The notes: generated by a model from the sequence alone, not told the origin. DNA of 64,000 nucleotides from Leptospira weilii (GCF_006874765.1 NZ_CP040842.1:25237-89236), one strand, 5' to 3'. Shown: positions 15,214-24,152, numbered from the stretch's first letter. Numbers and translations: made by a program.

Positions 15214-15402
15214 TCAATCGTTTGAAGAAATGTTTTCTAATGAATTGGGTTTTAATTTTTTTCTGATGGCTAAAGCTTTTTGAAAACCGTTGTATTTCAG
15301 AATTGCTTCATTGTATAAAGGTAAACCTATGTATTTTTCATATTCGTATAACTTCGATTTGTTGATGTTCGACGGTTCTATTTTAAAATAGTTAATTATC
15401 AT
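15214..15402 (-). CDS. Conserved micro-protein upstream of membrane-AraC gene
   Basis: 62 aa, MIINYFKIEPSNINKSKLYE then YEKYIGLPLYNEAILKYNGF and a basic RKKLKP tail. It shares spacing and residues with the 57-aa product at 20067-20240 (NYFxIxP, YEKYxG, AILK, IRKKLK), and a broken copy lies at 3281-3367. All three sit just upstream of a membrane-AraC gene on the same strand. Conservation of the protein sequence, not just the DNA, suggests a real product, perhaps a modulator of the regulator. Function unknown. Confidence 0.6.
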   Translation of the reverse strand: MIINYFKIEPSNINKSKLYEYEKYIGLPLYNEAILKYNGFQKALAIRKKLKPNSLENISSND

Positions 15403-15419
15403 GATTAGTCCTTACAAAG

Positions 15420-15492
15420 GAAAATGGAGTTCTTATACACAAAACCAAACCAAAACTTTTAAAATCCGGTTTTTCAAACTTTTTGTCTCTAC
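15420..15492 (-). pseudogene. Fragment of an outer-membrane barrel gene
   Basis: The bases match 18514-18595 inside the barrel-protein gene at 17795-18817 (encoding YDPPSRDKKFENPDFKSFGF). Only this internal piece remains, cut off on the right by an IS end at 15486. It shows a paralogous gene once stood here. Confidence 0.6.
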
Positions 15493-15680
15493 TCGGTGGA
15501 TCATAAATAATGTGAGTTCTGCGTAAGGAGGAAAAAAGAGAAAGATTTTGTACAGAAAAGCGCCAAATCATATACTGCACTTCCCCCGAAAAACGGACAT
15601 GGCTATGTAGTGATTCTTTCTCGAAACTCGACAGGTGTAAGATAGCCTAAAGCCGAGTGCCCTTCTTTCGAGGAAAGTTC
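15486..15680 (-). mobile_element. Remnants of insertion sequence ends, including an IS3 OrfB tail
   Basis: An end of the type TGTGAGTTCTGCGTAAGGAG (15489-15508) matches the one at 25355. Next to it the minus strand encodes an IS3-type transposase C-terminus, HSALGYLTPVEFRERITT, with its stop at 15603-15605, followed by a GGGGGAAG-containing terminus. No complete transposase remains. Two elements have decayed into each other. Confidence 0.55.
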
Positions 15681-15904
15681 AAGTCATTTACATGGGATTG
15701 CTGACATTGACACAAGAATGACACCCTCAAAATTTTCATCGAAATAAATTCACATACTTTTTGAATCATGTCCTATTAATTTATTAAATAATATTTTATT
15801 TAGTCCCTCAAATCAAACGAACCATTTAATTTGATATCAAAATAGTATTGTATAAATTTTTTCCGTTCAAATTAAAATTCATTCACCTGTTGCAAAGGTT
15901 CAAT

Positions 15905-15931
15905 GATTCATATTCGATACGAATAAGAATC
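15905..15931. promoter_or_regulatory. 27-bp near-perfect palindrome before the beta-helix lipoprotein gene
   Basis: Left arm GATTCATATTCG (15905-15916), spacer ATA, right arm CGAATAAGAATC (15920-15931), with one mismatch in 12 pairs. It ends 11 bases before the ATG at 15943 and overlaps the ribosome-binding region (aaggaca). Probable repressor or translational control site. Confidence 0.5.
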
Positions 15932-15942
15932 ATAAGGACAAT

Positions 15943-17031
15943 ATGATGAAACAAATTTTTTCTATATGGTATATGACAATCCTGCTATTTGCAGGATGCG
16001 CAGGGGGACAAGACGGAAACGAAAAATCATCCCAAATTCTTTCTGGGATCACGAGCAGTTCTCTTTTAGAAATTGTGACGAATCCTCAAAAAACTTTCTC
16101 ACAATCGGTAGCCACAGGCCCCCATTACGTAGACGCACTTGCTGGAAATAATTCCAATCCAGGAACCTCCTTGGCACCTTACAGAACGATTACGTATGCA
16201 GTATCGCAACCAGGAACAACGATTTACGTAGCTCCCGGAACTTATAACGAAGCCTTGGGCGAAATTTTCCCGATAAAGATCCCCGCGGGAGTATCTTTAA
16301 TCGGAAATGAATTAGGGAAAGGTACGGATAGTAAAGATGGAAATTCCGGATATACAGGCGCGGGAGTAACCCCGAACAAAGGACCGACTTTGATTTATGG
16401 AGTGGGACCAATTTCACCGGGAGTCAGCAATTTCGATACTCTTGTTTTGGCAAACAACAGCACTGTTGCCGGATTTACGATTACTAACCCAAGACCTTTG
16501 GATTTTACTACTACAACTACAGCCGTTTACATTCAAGGAGCGAACACTGGCCTTACTACGGGGATCACGGTTCGGAATAACACTTTAACCGGCACCCCAG
16601 GCGGAACAGGAATTTTTATCGTGCCTTCGAATCAATCGGGAAGCGGGAATATAATTTCAGGGAATTCAATCTTTCTGAATTATATCGGGCTGTATAATGG
16701 AACTACAAATACGATAAGCAAAGTAGAATACAACTCAATTACTCGGAATAATTTCGGGGTTTTCATCACTGCAAATTCAAATTTCAATAACAACATGGAC
16801 TTAGGCGGAGGTAGCACTGGAAGCAAGGGACACAATATACTTTCGTGTAATACACGATATGATATAAGCATGCCGGGGTTAAATATGATTAACTTGTATG
16901 CGAAAAGCAATCAATGGGATCATATTCCGCCTTCCGTTGTAACTGATGGGTTTGGAGATATTTGGGATCAAATGAATTCAACCATTTTCACTACAGGAAT
17001 GAGCCTCGCACCGGCAAATTGTAATCCGTAA
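15943..17031 (+). CDS. DUF1565 parallel beta-helix lipoprotein
   Basis: 362 aa. A lipoprotein signal peptide ends at a lipobox (LLFAGC, Cys ~19). The mature part begins with a low-complexity Ser-rich stretch. [20 protein letters not shown] then starts the DUF1565 domain ([20 protein letters not shown]), followed by Asn/Gly/Thr-rich turns typical of a right-handed parallel beta-helix up to the C-terminus. It should sit on the cell surface or in the periplasm, anchored by lipid; such proteins often bind polysaccharide. The ATG has a good ribosome site (aaggaca) and a palindrome just upstream. A strong terminator follows. Confidence 0.8.
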   Translation: MMKQIFSIWYMTILLFAGCAGGQDGNEKSSQILSGITSSSLLEIVTNPQKTFSQSVATGPHYVDALAGNNSNPGTSLAPYRTITYAVSQPGTTIYVAPGTYNEALGEIFPIKIPAGVSLIGNELGKGTDSKDGNSGYTGAGVTPNKGPTLIYGVGPISPGVSNFDTLVLANNSTVAGFTITNPRPLDFTTTTTAVYIQGANTGLTTGITVRNNTLTGTPGGTGIFIVPSNQSGSGNIISGNSIFLNYIGLYNGTTNTISKVEYNSITRNNFGVFITANSNFNNNMDLGGGSTGSKGHNILSCNTRYDISMPGLNMINLYAKSNQWDHIPPSVVTDGFGDIWDQMNSTIFTTGMSLAPANCNP

Positions 17032-17039
17032 TTCTCGTT

Positions 17040-17071
17040 CTCACCGCTTTCAATTGCACGAAAGCGGTGAG
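17040..17071 (+). terminator. Hairpin terminator after lipoprotein gene
   Basis: Perfect 12-bp stem: CTCACCGCTTTC (17040-17051) pairs with GAAAGCGGTGAG (17060-17071) around an 8-base loop. It starts 8 bases after the lipoprotein stop. The downstream T content is modest (gtgttctt). Confidence 0.7.
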
Positions 17072-17180
17072 AGTGTTCTTAATGTGACTATTGTTTAAAA
17101 GGATCTTTCGGGTCTTTTTTCTTCGTAAGAATTCTTTCTTTTTCTTACGAAGCCTTATCGCGTTTTATTTCTTGCTCTTA

Positions 17181-17270
17181 CTGATCCTTATAAAATAGAA
17201 TACCGTTCATTTGAGCATAAATCCCGCGTTTGGACGCAGAATTTTAGACACACTATTATGTAGAAATGAG
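17181..17270. repeat. IS630-type MITE, copy M2
   Basis: 90-bp element between TA dinucleotides (17179-17180 and 17271-17272). Left end CTGATCCTTATAAAATAGAA, right end ending TTATGTAGAAATGAG. It shares the central aaatcccgcgtttggacgca segment with M1 and M7. Confidence 0.75.
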
Positions 17271-17521
17271 TAAGCGAAGCGTTAAGAGCAATGGCGGCCA
17301 AAAAATGTATGTAGACGCAACTTGGTGCCCTGAAATCAAATGTGTATATTACACACATTGATGGACGAATTAATAAAGGTGGAAGTTCTGTATGAGGACT
17401 TGGAAAAGGCGGATGATCCGAATTTCAAAGCAAAGTCTTAGACTCAATGTAAGCCCTTTGAAATTTGGTCCTTAAGAGTGTATTAGAGATTATGAGTACA
17501 ACCCAAAAATCAAAGAATTTG

Positions 17522-17548
17522 CCCGGTGTAATAATAGCCGGGTTTTTT
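17522..17548 (+). terminator. Rho-independent terminator
   Basis: CCCGG (17522-17526) pairs with CCGGG (17538-17542) around an 11-base loop, followed by TTTTTT. The transcript it ends is not evident, since no complete gene precedes it on the plus strand. Confidence 0.6.
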
Positions 17549-17794
17549 GTTTAAGAAATTAGAGAAATAAAAAGAACAAAATCAGATTAAAGCAGAGATG
17601 GGGAAAAAGATGGAAGGGGAGGTGGAGAAAGACCTTCCCATGCGCCTTCTCCCTGAAATCTGAAAAGGAATGTCCTAAATTACGCACGGAAGAAAAAACT
17701 TAAAAACAAAAAACACCTTTCGAACTAAAAAAGATAGAAGGGGATTATAAGGATGAGAGAAGCAAAATCGAAACTTCATTAAAATCTAACAATC

Positions 17795-18817
17795 TTAAAA
17801 GATAAAACCCGCACCAATGTAAAATAGACTCAAAGAATCTAGCTTTTCTTGAGTATATTCGTATTTGATTAAATCGGAAGAAATGATAGACCGAAAATTG
17901 AAAGAATTATTCAATTCGTTGTATTGTAAATATTTCGCCCTAGATAAGATCAATTCATAACCGAAAAATAATCTGAGATTTCTAAAAAGGTAAAAGGACA
18001 ATTCTGAAGTAAGATCAAAACCATGAAATTGAATCCTATTGGAAGCGTTTGAAGTAAAAAAATCATACGTATTCAAACTTACAAAATTAGATTTAGAAAT
18101 ACCCTGCAAAAAGAAAACATCCAGATTTGTTCTCAAGGAAAGACCTCTAAACAATTGTAATTCGGATCTCAGACTAACTTGAGGCCCGTACGTTTTAGTG
18201 ATATCGGAATAACTGGAAACAAACGAAGCAAGTTGAAGGTATTCCGGAATAAAATCCGGATAATTCCGTTTACTTGTAATGGATAAGAATCTAACGCCGC
18301 CGCCAAGACTCAGTAAAAAACGATCCTTGTTAAAAATTTCTTTAGTAAGTGCGAATTTATTTTCCGTTCGAAAAGGGTGGATGTTATATAAAAATCCGGA
18401 ACCAATATAAGAATATTCTTCGCCTGTCGAACTATAAACTCCTGCATATTTGAAATTGACCTTAAAGTGTTGAGAAAGAGACAGATGGTTATAATCAAAC
18501 GAAAACTTATGAACAAAATTCTTATACACGAAACCAAAACTTTTAAAATCAGGGTTTTCAAACTTTTTGTCTCTACTCGGAGGATCATAACTAGTGAAAA
18601 TGCCGTTATTTGCAGAATTCCCCAGGGAGGAATTCGCATCTGAGGTTCTTCGGATCGATTCGGGAACCCAAGAAGCTCGATTCAACCTAAGGAACAATTC
18701 AAATGAGTGCTTATTTGAATTATTTTTCGATTCGGTTTCGTAATTTAAATTATCAGCATTGTCTGAATAAATTTCAGTAGCGAACAAAAAAATTAAAATA
18801 AAGATGGATCGTTTCAT
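17795..18817 (-). CDS. Outer-membrane beta-barrel protein
   Basis: 340 aa. Sec signal peptide (MKRSIFILIFLFATEIYS), then alternating polar/hydrophobic segments rich in aromatic residues, ending LDSLSLFYIGAGFIF with a C-terminal Phe, the usual signature of a barrel inserted by BAM. About ten to twelve likely strands follow an N-terminal region containing YDPPSRDKKF. A fragment of a paralogue remains at 15420-15492. No named family recognised; a porin or surface protein is likely. It stands alone between a terminator region and the third membrane-AraC gene. Confidence 0.65.
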   Translation of the reverse strand: MKRSIFILIFLFATEIYSDNADNLNYETESKNNSNKHSFELFLRLNRASWVPESIRRTSDANSSLGNSANNGIFTSYDPPSRDKKFENPDFKSFGFVYKNFVHKFSFDYNHLSLSQHFKVNFKYAGVYSSTGEEYSYIGSGFLYNIHPFRTENKFALTKEIFNKDRFLLSLGGGVRFLSITSKRNYPDFIPEYLQLASFVSSYSDITKTYGPQVSLRSELQLFRGLSLRTNLDVFFLQGISKSNFVSLNTYDFFTSNASNRIQFHGFDLTSELSFYLFRNLRLFFGYELILSRAKYLQYNELNNSFNFRSIISSDLIKYEYTQEKLDSLSLFYIGAGFIF

Positions 18818-18919
18818 TGATTTTACCTGCTTTGATATTGTATAAATTCGTAAGTTTTCAAATAAGAAGGATAACGTGTAAAAATTGAGAAATTCGAATG
18901 AGAATTTGTATTTTGATTA

Positions 18920-20041
18920 TTAAGAATCTACGTCTTTGTTAGAATTTAACTGAAGTTCCTTTTTAAGATCACGAGGAGATTTCCCGGTAAACCTAATACA
19001 AGCCCTGTGAAAAGAAGATGGAGAATTAAAACCGCATTCAAGAGCGATATTTAAAAGATTGAAATTAGATCTTTCTTTCATCATAATCATAACTTCGTTT
19101 ATTCTGTGAAAATTCAGAAAGTCCGTGTATCTCTTACTCAGATAATTGTTTAAGTAGTAAGAAGCTTGATGAGTGGAAAGGCCTAAGTCCGCAGCAAAGT
19201 CGGGAAGTCTAAGTTCTTCGTCTTTAAATCTTTTCGCTTCTAAAAAATGATTCAGTTTGATTTCAACGGTCTTTAAATCGACACCTTCTAACAAGTTGCG
19301 ACCTTGAAATTTTATTTCTTCTTGGATTTCTTCAGAAATAGGAGGTTCTTTTGGTTCTGAAACTGTGTTTGTAGTCGTAGATCTATCAAACAAAAGGGGA
19401 CAGGCCCGTTCTAAAATAAAGATGTAGCACAGCACCGATCCGGCTAGCAATTCCGCAATAAAAAAGAAGACTTTTCTATCCAGTATCGTACCAAATAAAT
19501 CCAATCCGAAACAGATAGAAATCAGAAGTGAAATCAAAGGTAGGTTGAAGTAAACGATAGGTTTTTTAGAAATTAAAATATTTCTAAAAGACCAGGCAGT
19601 CGTAAATACGGAAATCCCGAACCCTAGAATGTCTATGAAGGAAACAAAATAAAGTTCCGGAATCAAATACGAAAATAGAATGGCAACGGGAATCATACCT
19701 AAGAGTCGTTTGCAGTAATTCCACGGATGATCTAAAGTCTCTAATACATAGCTAAAACAAACGAAAACGGCCGAAATGGAATAGAGAACTAAGCCGTAAT
19801 AAGATCCGAATGTAATTTTGTTTTCAGTTCGCAAGTTTCCTTGGCCGAACAGAATTCCATTGTTTAAAATCAGAAAGAACGCAAACGAACAAAGAACCGT
19901 TCCATAAGATTTTTTAAAATGATCCTTTGAAAAAAGTTTCGCAAATCCTAAAATTATACCGATAACCACACTGAAGGAATGGAAGTAGGTGATACCTAAT
20001 TCTATAAAATTCGTATAATTGAAAATTCCGACAGTATTCAT
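18920..20041 (-). CDS. Membrane-anchored AraC-family regulator (copy 3)
   Basis: 373 aa with ~7 hydrophobic segments over 1-215, a charged linker ([20 protein letters not shown]), then the AraC HTH pair ending [20 protein letters not shown]. It is clearly paralogous to copies 1 and 2 but diverged along the whole length, so it did not take part in the recent conversion. A 57-aa micro-protein gene ends 25 bases upstream on the same strand, and a 197-aa membrane protein gene precedes that. The set probably forms an operon. The signal sensed is unknown. Confidence 0.85.
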   Translation of the reverse strand: MNTVGIFNYTNFIELGITYFHSFSVVIGIILGFAKLFSKDHFKKSYGTVLCSFAFFLILNNGILFGQGNLRTENKITFGSYYGLVLYSISAVFVCFSYVLETLDHPWNYCKRLLGMIPVAILFSYLIPELYFVSFIDILGFGISVFTTAWSFRNILISKKPIVYFNLPLISLLISICFGLDLFGTILDRKVFFFIAELLAGSVLCYIFILERACPLLFDRSTTTNTVSEPKEPPISEEIQEEIKFQGRNLLEGVDLKTVEIKLNHFLEAKRFKDEELRLPDFAADLGLSTHQASYYLNNYLSKRYTDFLNFHRINEVMIMMKERSNFNLLNIALECGFNSPSSFHRACIRFTGKSPRDLKKELQLNSNKDVDS

Positions 20042-20066
20042 ATAAGGGTATGGAAGAGAAAATATC

Positions 20067-20240
20067 CTACAGGTTTAATTTTAGTTTTTTTCTGATCGTT
20101 AAAATCCTACGAAAACTTGTGAATTTCAAGATTGCTTCTCTGTCTTCGTCGTTTAATGATTTGCCTAAGTATTTCTCATACTTGTCTAAATCGGAATTGG
20201 AGATTTCTAAGGGATTTATTTGGAAATAATTGAAAACCAT
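20067..20240 (-). CDS. Conserved micro-protein upstream of membrane-AraC gene (intact)
   Basis: 57 aa: [20 protein letters not shown], then [20 protein letters not shown] and a basic end (RKKLKLNL). It starts 25 bases inside the 3' end of the 197-aa membrane-protein gene and ends 25 bases before the AraC start. It is homologous to 15214-15402 and to the broken copy at 3281-3367. The recurring link with membrane-AraC genes suggests a shared function, for example a small regulator or partner. Function unknown. Confidence 0.6.
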   Translation of the reverse strand: MVFNYFQINPLEISNSDLDKYEKYLGKSLNDEDREAILKFTSFRRILTIRKKLKLNL

Positions 20241-20809
20241 GGTTTAGTCCTAGTTTGCGTTTTATTTTGGATTCCGATAATTTGTATGTTTAATTGAGAA
20301 ATAAAGGCCATAATTCTTTTATGTTGATTCAAATGATAGGATACTTGGTGAAAAGGAACTCCATGGTAGGCTACAAGGTTTTGTATTCGCCAATGGAATA
20401 CTTTATAATAGTCATTAGCTATAATTGAATTTAATATTTCTTCTATCCTTGGCGTCGTGAAAAGGGCTGACTTTAGTAGAAGTGGTATAAGAAGAATGCT
20501 GTAGGTTATGAAAATGAATCTTACTCTAATACTTATATCTAATTCGTATAACGGAATATCCCAAAGAATAGTAGAAATCCATAATAGAAAAAATCGGATT
20601 GGAATAATGGTACTTTCATAATTATTTTGTTCATTTCTTTTGTGAATAGGGATGCAAATTCGATATAATAGTTTGAGTCTTTTCCAAAAATTCTTTTTCA
20701 ACCAGTTAAATATCCAAAAGGCTTCAAAAGATCTGTCTTTATTATAGAAATGTGGCGATAATACAACGGAGAGTTGGGCAATCAATTCTCGAAATTTTGG
20801 ATCGATCAT
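20216..20809 (-). CDS. Membrane protein of unknown function
   Basis: 197 aa. A soluble N-terminal ~80 residues (MIDPKFRELIAQLSVVLSPH and on) is followed by two to three hydrophobic segments (FFLLWISTILWDIPLYELDI and VRFIFITYSILLIPLLLKSA), then a basic C-terminal part with HQVSYHLNQHKRIM. Its 3' end overlaps the micro-protein gene, pointing to co-transcription with it and the AraC gene. The 3' end of a similar arrangement seems to survive as noise near 3380-3440. I recognise no family. Confidence 0.5.
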   Translation of the reverse strand: MIDPKFRELIAQLSVVLSPHFYNKDRSFEAFWIFNWLKKNFWKRLKLLYRICIPIHKRNEQNNYESTIIPIRFFLLWISTILWDIPLYELDISIRVRFIFITYSILLIPLLLKSALFTTPRIEEILNSIIANDYYKVFHWRIQNLVAYHGVPFHQVSYHLNQHKRIMAFISQLNIQIIGIQNKTQTRTKPWFSIISK

Positions 20810-20859
20810 TTTACATTTCCTTTCAATTTAGGATTTTAGCCACGTTTTGATGGAAAATA

Positions 20860-20911
20860 CATTGTACTCAATGAATACTTTGTCAATAATAAAAATACCC
20901 AATGAATACTT
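20860..20911 (+). promoter_or_regulatory. Repeats overlapping the XRE start (module copy 2)
   Basis: CAATGAATACTT occurs twice, at 20869-20880 and 20900-20911, 31 bases apart (about three helical turns). The second copy contains the XRE ATG. The first overlaps a small palindrome, CATTG-TACT-CAATG (20860-20873). Possible autoregulatory sites of the XRE protein. Confidence 0.4.
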
Positions 20912-21303
20912 TTAATTTAAAGACACAATCCGGAAGACTTGCTTATATCATTTCTGAAACGGGAATGACTCAGAGTCGGTTTGGAGAAGAGGCGGGTATT
21001 TCCAAGCAGCAAGTTTCCAATATTATTGCTGGAGAAAGGGAGGTTTCAGAACCTGTTGCAATGGTAATCGAATATAAATTTGGATTTCGAAAAGAATGGA
21101 TTTTAACTGGAAATGGATCTAAAAAGGACCAAAAAAGAAATTCTCAGGAAATTACGGCATTAAATTCCGATATACAATTACAACGAAAAATAGAACGAAT
21201 ACCTGGAGTTAAAAAGCTGATTGAGGACTTTTTAACTTTAAGCTCCGAAGATAGAGCTGTCATTGAGGATATGGTAAAAAGATTGAAGAAAAAAGAAGAA
21301 TAA
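20902..21303 (+). CDS. XRE-family transcriptional regulator (module copy 2)
   Basis: 133 aa. Cro/CI-type HTH in the first ~65 residues (SGRLAYIISETGMTQSRFGE, then GISKQQVSNIIAGEREVSEP), the RKEWILTGNGSKK motif, and a helical tail with LSSEDRAVIEDMVKRLKKKE. Same length and plan as 3616-4017. It converges on the membrane-protein and acyltransferase genes (minus strand), repeating the first module. Repeats around its start suggest autoregulation. It probably binds the palindrome over the acyltransferase start; this is inference. Confidence 0.8.
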   Translation: MNTFNLKTQSGRLAYIISETGMTQSRFGEEAGISKQQVSNIIAGEREVSEPVAMVIEYKFGFRKEWILTGNGSKKDQKRNSQEITALNSDIQLQRKIERIPGVKKLIEDFLTLSSEDRAVIEDMVKRLKKKEE

Positions 21304-21377
21304 ATTTTAATTCATGTTCGTCAAAACTATCGTTTCTTTTCAACCGACTTTATAAAGTTTAAGTAAATTCGTAAAAT

Positions 21378-22280
21378 CTAACGAATTCGTTTTTTATATC
21401 GATTTGCAAGGATTCCAGATATATCCACTATATCTAAATTCGTAGATTTTCGGAGCTTATGGTCTTCTATTAAAATATCAAGGGTCAGCATAGATTTACT
21501 GTTTAAAAGCTTAAATCCATATTCTGGCGAATCGAGAAGATTATATAATCCAAGAACCGGAAAGGAAAAAATTCGATTGAGTAACGGTAAACGCTCGCCT
21601 TTTAAAATATTTTCTCTAATTTCAAAAGCATCGTAGTGTAAGATTGCAACTGCCCAGAAAATAGATGATGGGAAAAGTCCCAGCACTGCTTCTGATGAAT
21701 AGAAATGTCCATAAAAGGGAAGAATATAAACACAAAAAATAGTAACAGTAAATGCTATAAAAGTTCCTAAAGATAGAAGAAAGGCTCTGACTCTGAGATC
21801 CCCACGGCTTTGAAAAGCAGTTTTTACTAATATAGTAAAAGAAAAGGAAATGTAAATTACACAGTAGGCGATGATTAGATGATAATTATAAGTAGGTTGA
21901 TAAGTAAATGTTGAGTGGTCTTGGATTTTGGCAACTAAACCCGTGGCAGCCGTAAAAATTAGATAACAAAGTATCATTGAATTGATGAAAAAAGTCCAAC
22001 GACCAGAAACGGTATTGTTTCCGAATAAGGATCTTACAAGTGAATAAAATAAATAAGGGACGAATAAAATAGGAATCAACATCCAATTCAACACAATTTC
22101 TCGGAATTCAAAAGGGATAAGGTAACGAAATCCAAAACAAAGTCTCCAAATAGCAAGAGAGACACATAACCTAAAAAAGTATTTTTGTACAATTTTTTGA
22201 CTGGGAATTCGATTTACATACCATCCAAGAAATAAAAGAAAAAAGCCAATTATTATATTATAAAAAATTATAGAATTCAT
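21378..22280 (-). CDS. Multi-pass membrane protein like histidine-kinase 7TM sensor region (module copy 2)
   Basis: 300 aa, about seven to eight transmembrane segments over residues 3-230 and a ~70-residue cytoplasmic tail. Shared with copy 1: WxLxxGxRYLIP near residue 50, VYILP, and SSIFWAVAILHYDAFEIREN near 205-225. No kinase or effector domain follows. It begins 15 bases after the acyltransferase stop on the same strand, so the two are one operon. It may sense the acyl product or export it; neither is shown by the sequence. Confidence 0.7.
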   Translation of the reverse strand: MNSIIFYNIIIGFFLLFLGWYVNRIPSQKIVQKYFFRLCVSLAIWRLCFGFRYLIPFEFREIVLNWMLIPILFVPYLFYSLVRSLFGNNTVSGRWTFFINSMILCYLIFTAATGLVAKIQDHSTFTYQPTYNYHLIIAYCVIYISFSFTILVKTAFQSRGDLRVRAFLLSLGTFIAFTVTIFCVYILPFYGHFYSSEAVLGLFPSSIFWAVAILHYDAFEIRENILKGERLPLLNRIFSFPVLGLYNLLDSPEYGFKLLNSKSMLTLDILIEDHKLRKSTNLDIVDISGILANRYKKRIR

Positions 22281-22295
22281 AAAAATTGCTCATAT

Positions 22296-22928
22296 TTAAC
22301 TTAAATTTGAAGCAATTTCTTGTAAAGATTCTTTTTTGATTTCAATAATTCTAAATTGACAAAATTCTCCTTTGAGATAAAAGCCAGGAAAATACATTAA
22401 ATCAGGATATTTTTGGGAGTGTGTAACTCCTGCTCTAAAATAGATTCTTTCAATTCCTTTTGATTCCGGGTTGTACATTCCATAGACTATGGAATAATTC
22501 TTCTCCAAGCAATGTTTCGCGACTGATTTGAAAAGAATGGCGCAAGCTCTTCCGCTTTTGCTCGTTGGTAGAAATGAGACTGAATTCCAATCTGCTACGT
22601 TATCTTCTATAACTTTATATTGTTTGAGAAGCGGTTGTCCCCAAACGACAGCAACTTCCAAAGGGATAACATTATCCGGCCTTTTTTCAATTATCCGCAT
22701 AGCGGCTAGGATTTTGTCAGTATTCTCGTCCTCTGCATAAAACCAAGTTGACCAAGGGTCATAATTAATGTTTTTCCAAGAAGAATGTGAATATCCAGAT
22801 TCAGCATATACTTTGGATACAAATTCTTTTACTTTTTTTAGCTCTTCCGGTGACTCTAATCCTACAATCGTCTTAACTTCAATTTTTTCTTTTGCACGAG
22901 GGTATGTTTTTGTAGTTATTTGTGACAT
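22296..22928 (-). CDS. FeeM/LuxI-like N-acyl synthase (GNAT fold), intact (module copy 2)
   Basis: 210-212 aa. The pattern DPWSTWFYAEDENTDKILAA, then MRIIEKRPDNVIPLEVAV, then VIEDNVADWNSVSFLPTSKS matches the GNAT-like acyl-amino-acid / autoinducer synthase group, with the conserved Asp, Arg and Glu of the donor pocket region. The second half (AILFKSVAKHCLEKNYSIVY) completes the fold. I choose the ATG at 22926-22928, not 22934, because copy 1 starts at the same place in the same operator. Likely product: an N-acylated small molecule. The operon partner is the membrane gene downstream. Confidence 0.7.
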   Translation of the reverse strand: MSQITTKTYPRAKEKIEVKTIVGLESPEELKKVKEFVSKVYAESGYSHSSWKNINYDPWSTWFYAEDENTDKILAAMRIIEKRPDNVIPLEVAVVWGQPLLKQYKVIEDNVADWNSVSFLPTSKSGRACAILFKSVAKHCLEKNYSIVYGMYNPESKGIERIYFRAGVTHSQKYPDLMYFPGFYLKGEFCQFRIIEIKKESLQEIASNLS

Positions 22929-22946
22929 AATCATAATTATGTCACA
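22921..22946. promoter_or_regulatory. Perfect palindromic operator over the acyltransferase start codon (copy 2)
   Basis: Arms TGTGACATAAT (22921-22931) and ATTATGTCACA (22936-22946) are perfect 11-base inverted repeats around CATA. The start codon lies in the left arm. TATAAT is directly adjacent on the promoter side, so a bound protein would block both transcription start and translation. It shares its 22-base core spacing with 5581-5602. Confidence 0.7.
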
Positions 22947-23201
22947 TTATAATAAAATTACAATCATTTAATCTTTTTTCGTTCAATAATGTGTCATTTT
23001 GGATTCGGCTAATTTTAAAATAGATTTTTAAAAAATTTCGAAATCCGCTTTTTACGGAAGAATAGGGGAATCGAAATGATATAAAGGAATCGAAGGCGGG
23101 AATATAATCGAAATATATAATACTGGAAAGCTTAAGTCTTGAGCGTGAAGCACATTCCTAAATGCAATTGACCTGCCCAAACGATATCCCAAAGATATCG
23201 G

Positions 23202-24152
23202 ATGACCGAAGTGAACAATCCGCACGATCGATTGATCCGAGAAACATTTCAGGACAAAAAAGAGGCAGCCACTTTCTTCAAAAACACACTCCCGCGGGAA
23301 GTGGTAGAACTACTCGACTTGGAAAACTTAGAATTGTCCGAATCGAGTTTTGTAAGCGAAGAATTAAAACAAGAACAAACCGACCTACTGTTCCAAATCC
23401 CGCTCAAGTCCGGAAATCGGACCAATGTGTATTTACTCTTCGAACACAAAAGTTATTTAGAAAACAGCATCTACATCCAACTACTCGGATATCTCACAGA
23501 AATCTATCGAAACCAACAAAGGAATGAAGAGAAGTTATCGGTCGTAATCCCGTTCGTATTCTATCACGGAGAAAAAGAGTGGAAATTGGGAGATCGATTT
23601 TTGGAACAATTCGTTTTAACGAAACAAGAAACGGAAATTCTCAAGGACTTTATCCCGGATTTTAGGATCGACTTGTTCGATTTGAAAGGGATAGAATTGA
23701 AGGAGAAATTGGAAAGTATCACTTTTCAAGTGACTCTGGGAGTGGTTCAAAGAATCCGGGAAGGAGATTTGGAATTTATTTCTCACTTACCGGGGTTATT
23801 TTCCCTATTACTTGGAATCGAGGAAGAATCGAAAAGGGTTGCAATCTTACGGAAACTGTTATTGTATATTTACTGGGTTCGAGATTTGAAGCCATCGGAA
23901 TTGAAGGGAGTCCTTCAACGATCTAAATTGGAACAATATGAGGAATTGACGATGACAACCGCGGAAAGACTCATTTCGGAAGGGATGCGCCAAGGTATCG
24001 AGAAGGGTATTGAAAAAGGTATCGAGAAGGGTATTGAAAAAGGGAAACTGGAAGATGCCGGTAAGATGCTAAAGAAAGGGATTGATTTAAAGACCGTTTT
24101 AGAAATTACAGGACTTACCGAAAAGACCCTCAAGGAAAATGGATTTCTCTAA
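23202..24152 (+). CDS. Rpn family recombination-promoting nuclease (transposase_31 type)
   Basis: 316 aa. It opens [20 protein letters not shown]; the PD-(D/E)XK core is DLLFQI (Asp) followed by [10 protein letters not shown] (Glu-x-Lys). The region [20 protein letters not shown] is also typical of the family. The C-terminal part has four tandem GIEKG units before a short helical tail ([20 protein letters not shown]). Members nick DNA and stimulate recombination independently of RecA. A paralogue lies at 53022-53924. The repeat codons are a likely slippage site. It stands alone. Confidence 0.85.
   Translation: MTEVNNPHDRLIRETFQDKKEAATFFKNTLPREVVELLDLENLELSESSFVSEELKQEQTDLLFQIPLKSGNRTNVYLLFEHKSYLENSIYIQLLGYLTEIYRNQQRNEEKLSVVIPFVFYHGEKEWKLGDRFLEQFVLTKQETEILKDFIPDFRIDLFDLKGIELKEKLESITFQVTLGVVQRIREGDLEFISHLPGLFSLLLGIEEESKRVAILRKLLLYIYWVRDLKPSELKGVLQRSKLEQYEELTMTTAERLISEGMRQGIEKGIEKGIEKGIEKGKLEDAGKMLKKGIDLKTVLEITGLTEKTLKENGFL

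Larger units (their letters stand above)
17072..17794. other. Intergenic region with a MITE and a terminator
   Basis: About 720 bases without a supported gene. It holds a MITE at 17181-17270 and a hairpin at 17522-17542 (CCCGG / CCGGG) followed by six T, a good rho-independent terminator for a plus-strand transcript. A 26-codon frame at 17360-17440 (MDELIKVEVLYEDLEKADDP) may be the start of a lost gene. The rest is AT-rich and unassigned. Confidence 0.45.

Noticed and set aside
17360..17440. 26-codon frame MDELIKVEVLYEDLEKADDP
   Set aside because: Too short and without a convincing ribosome site; mentioned only as possible debris of a lost gene.
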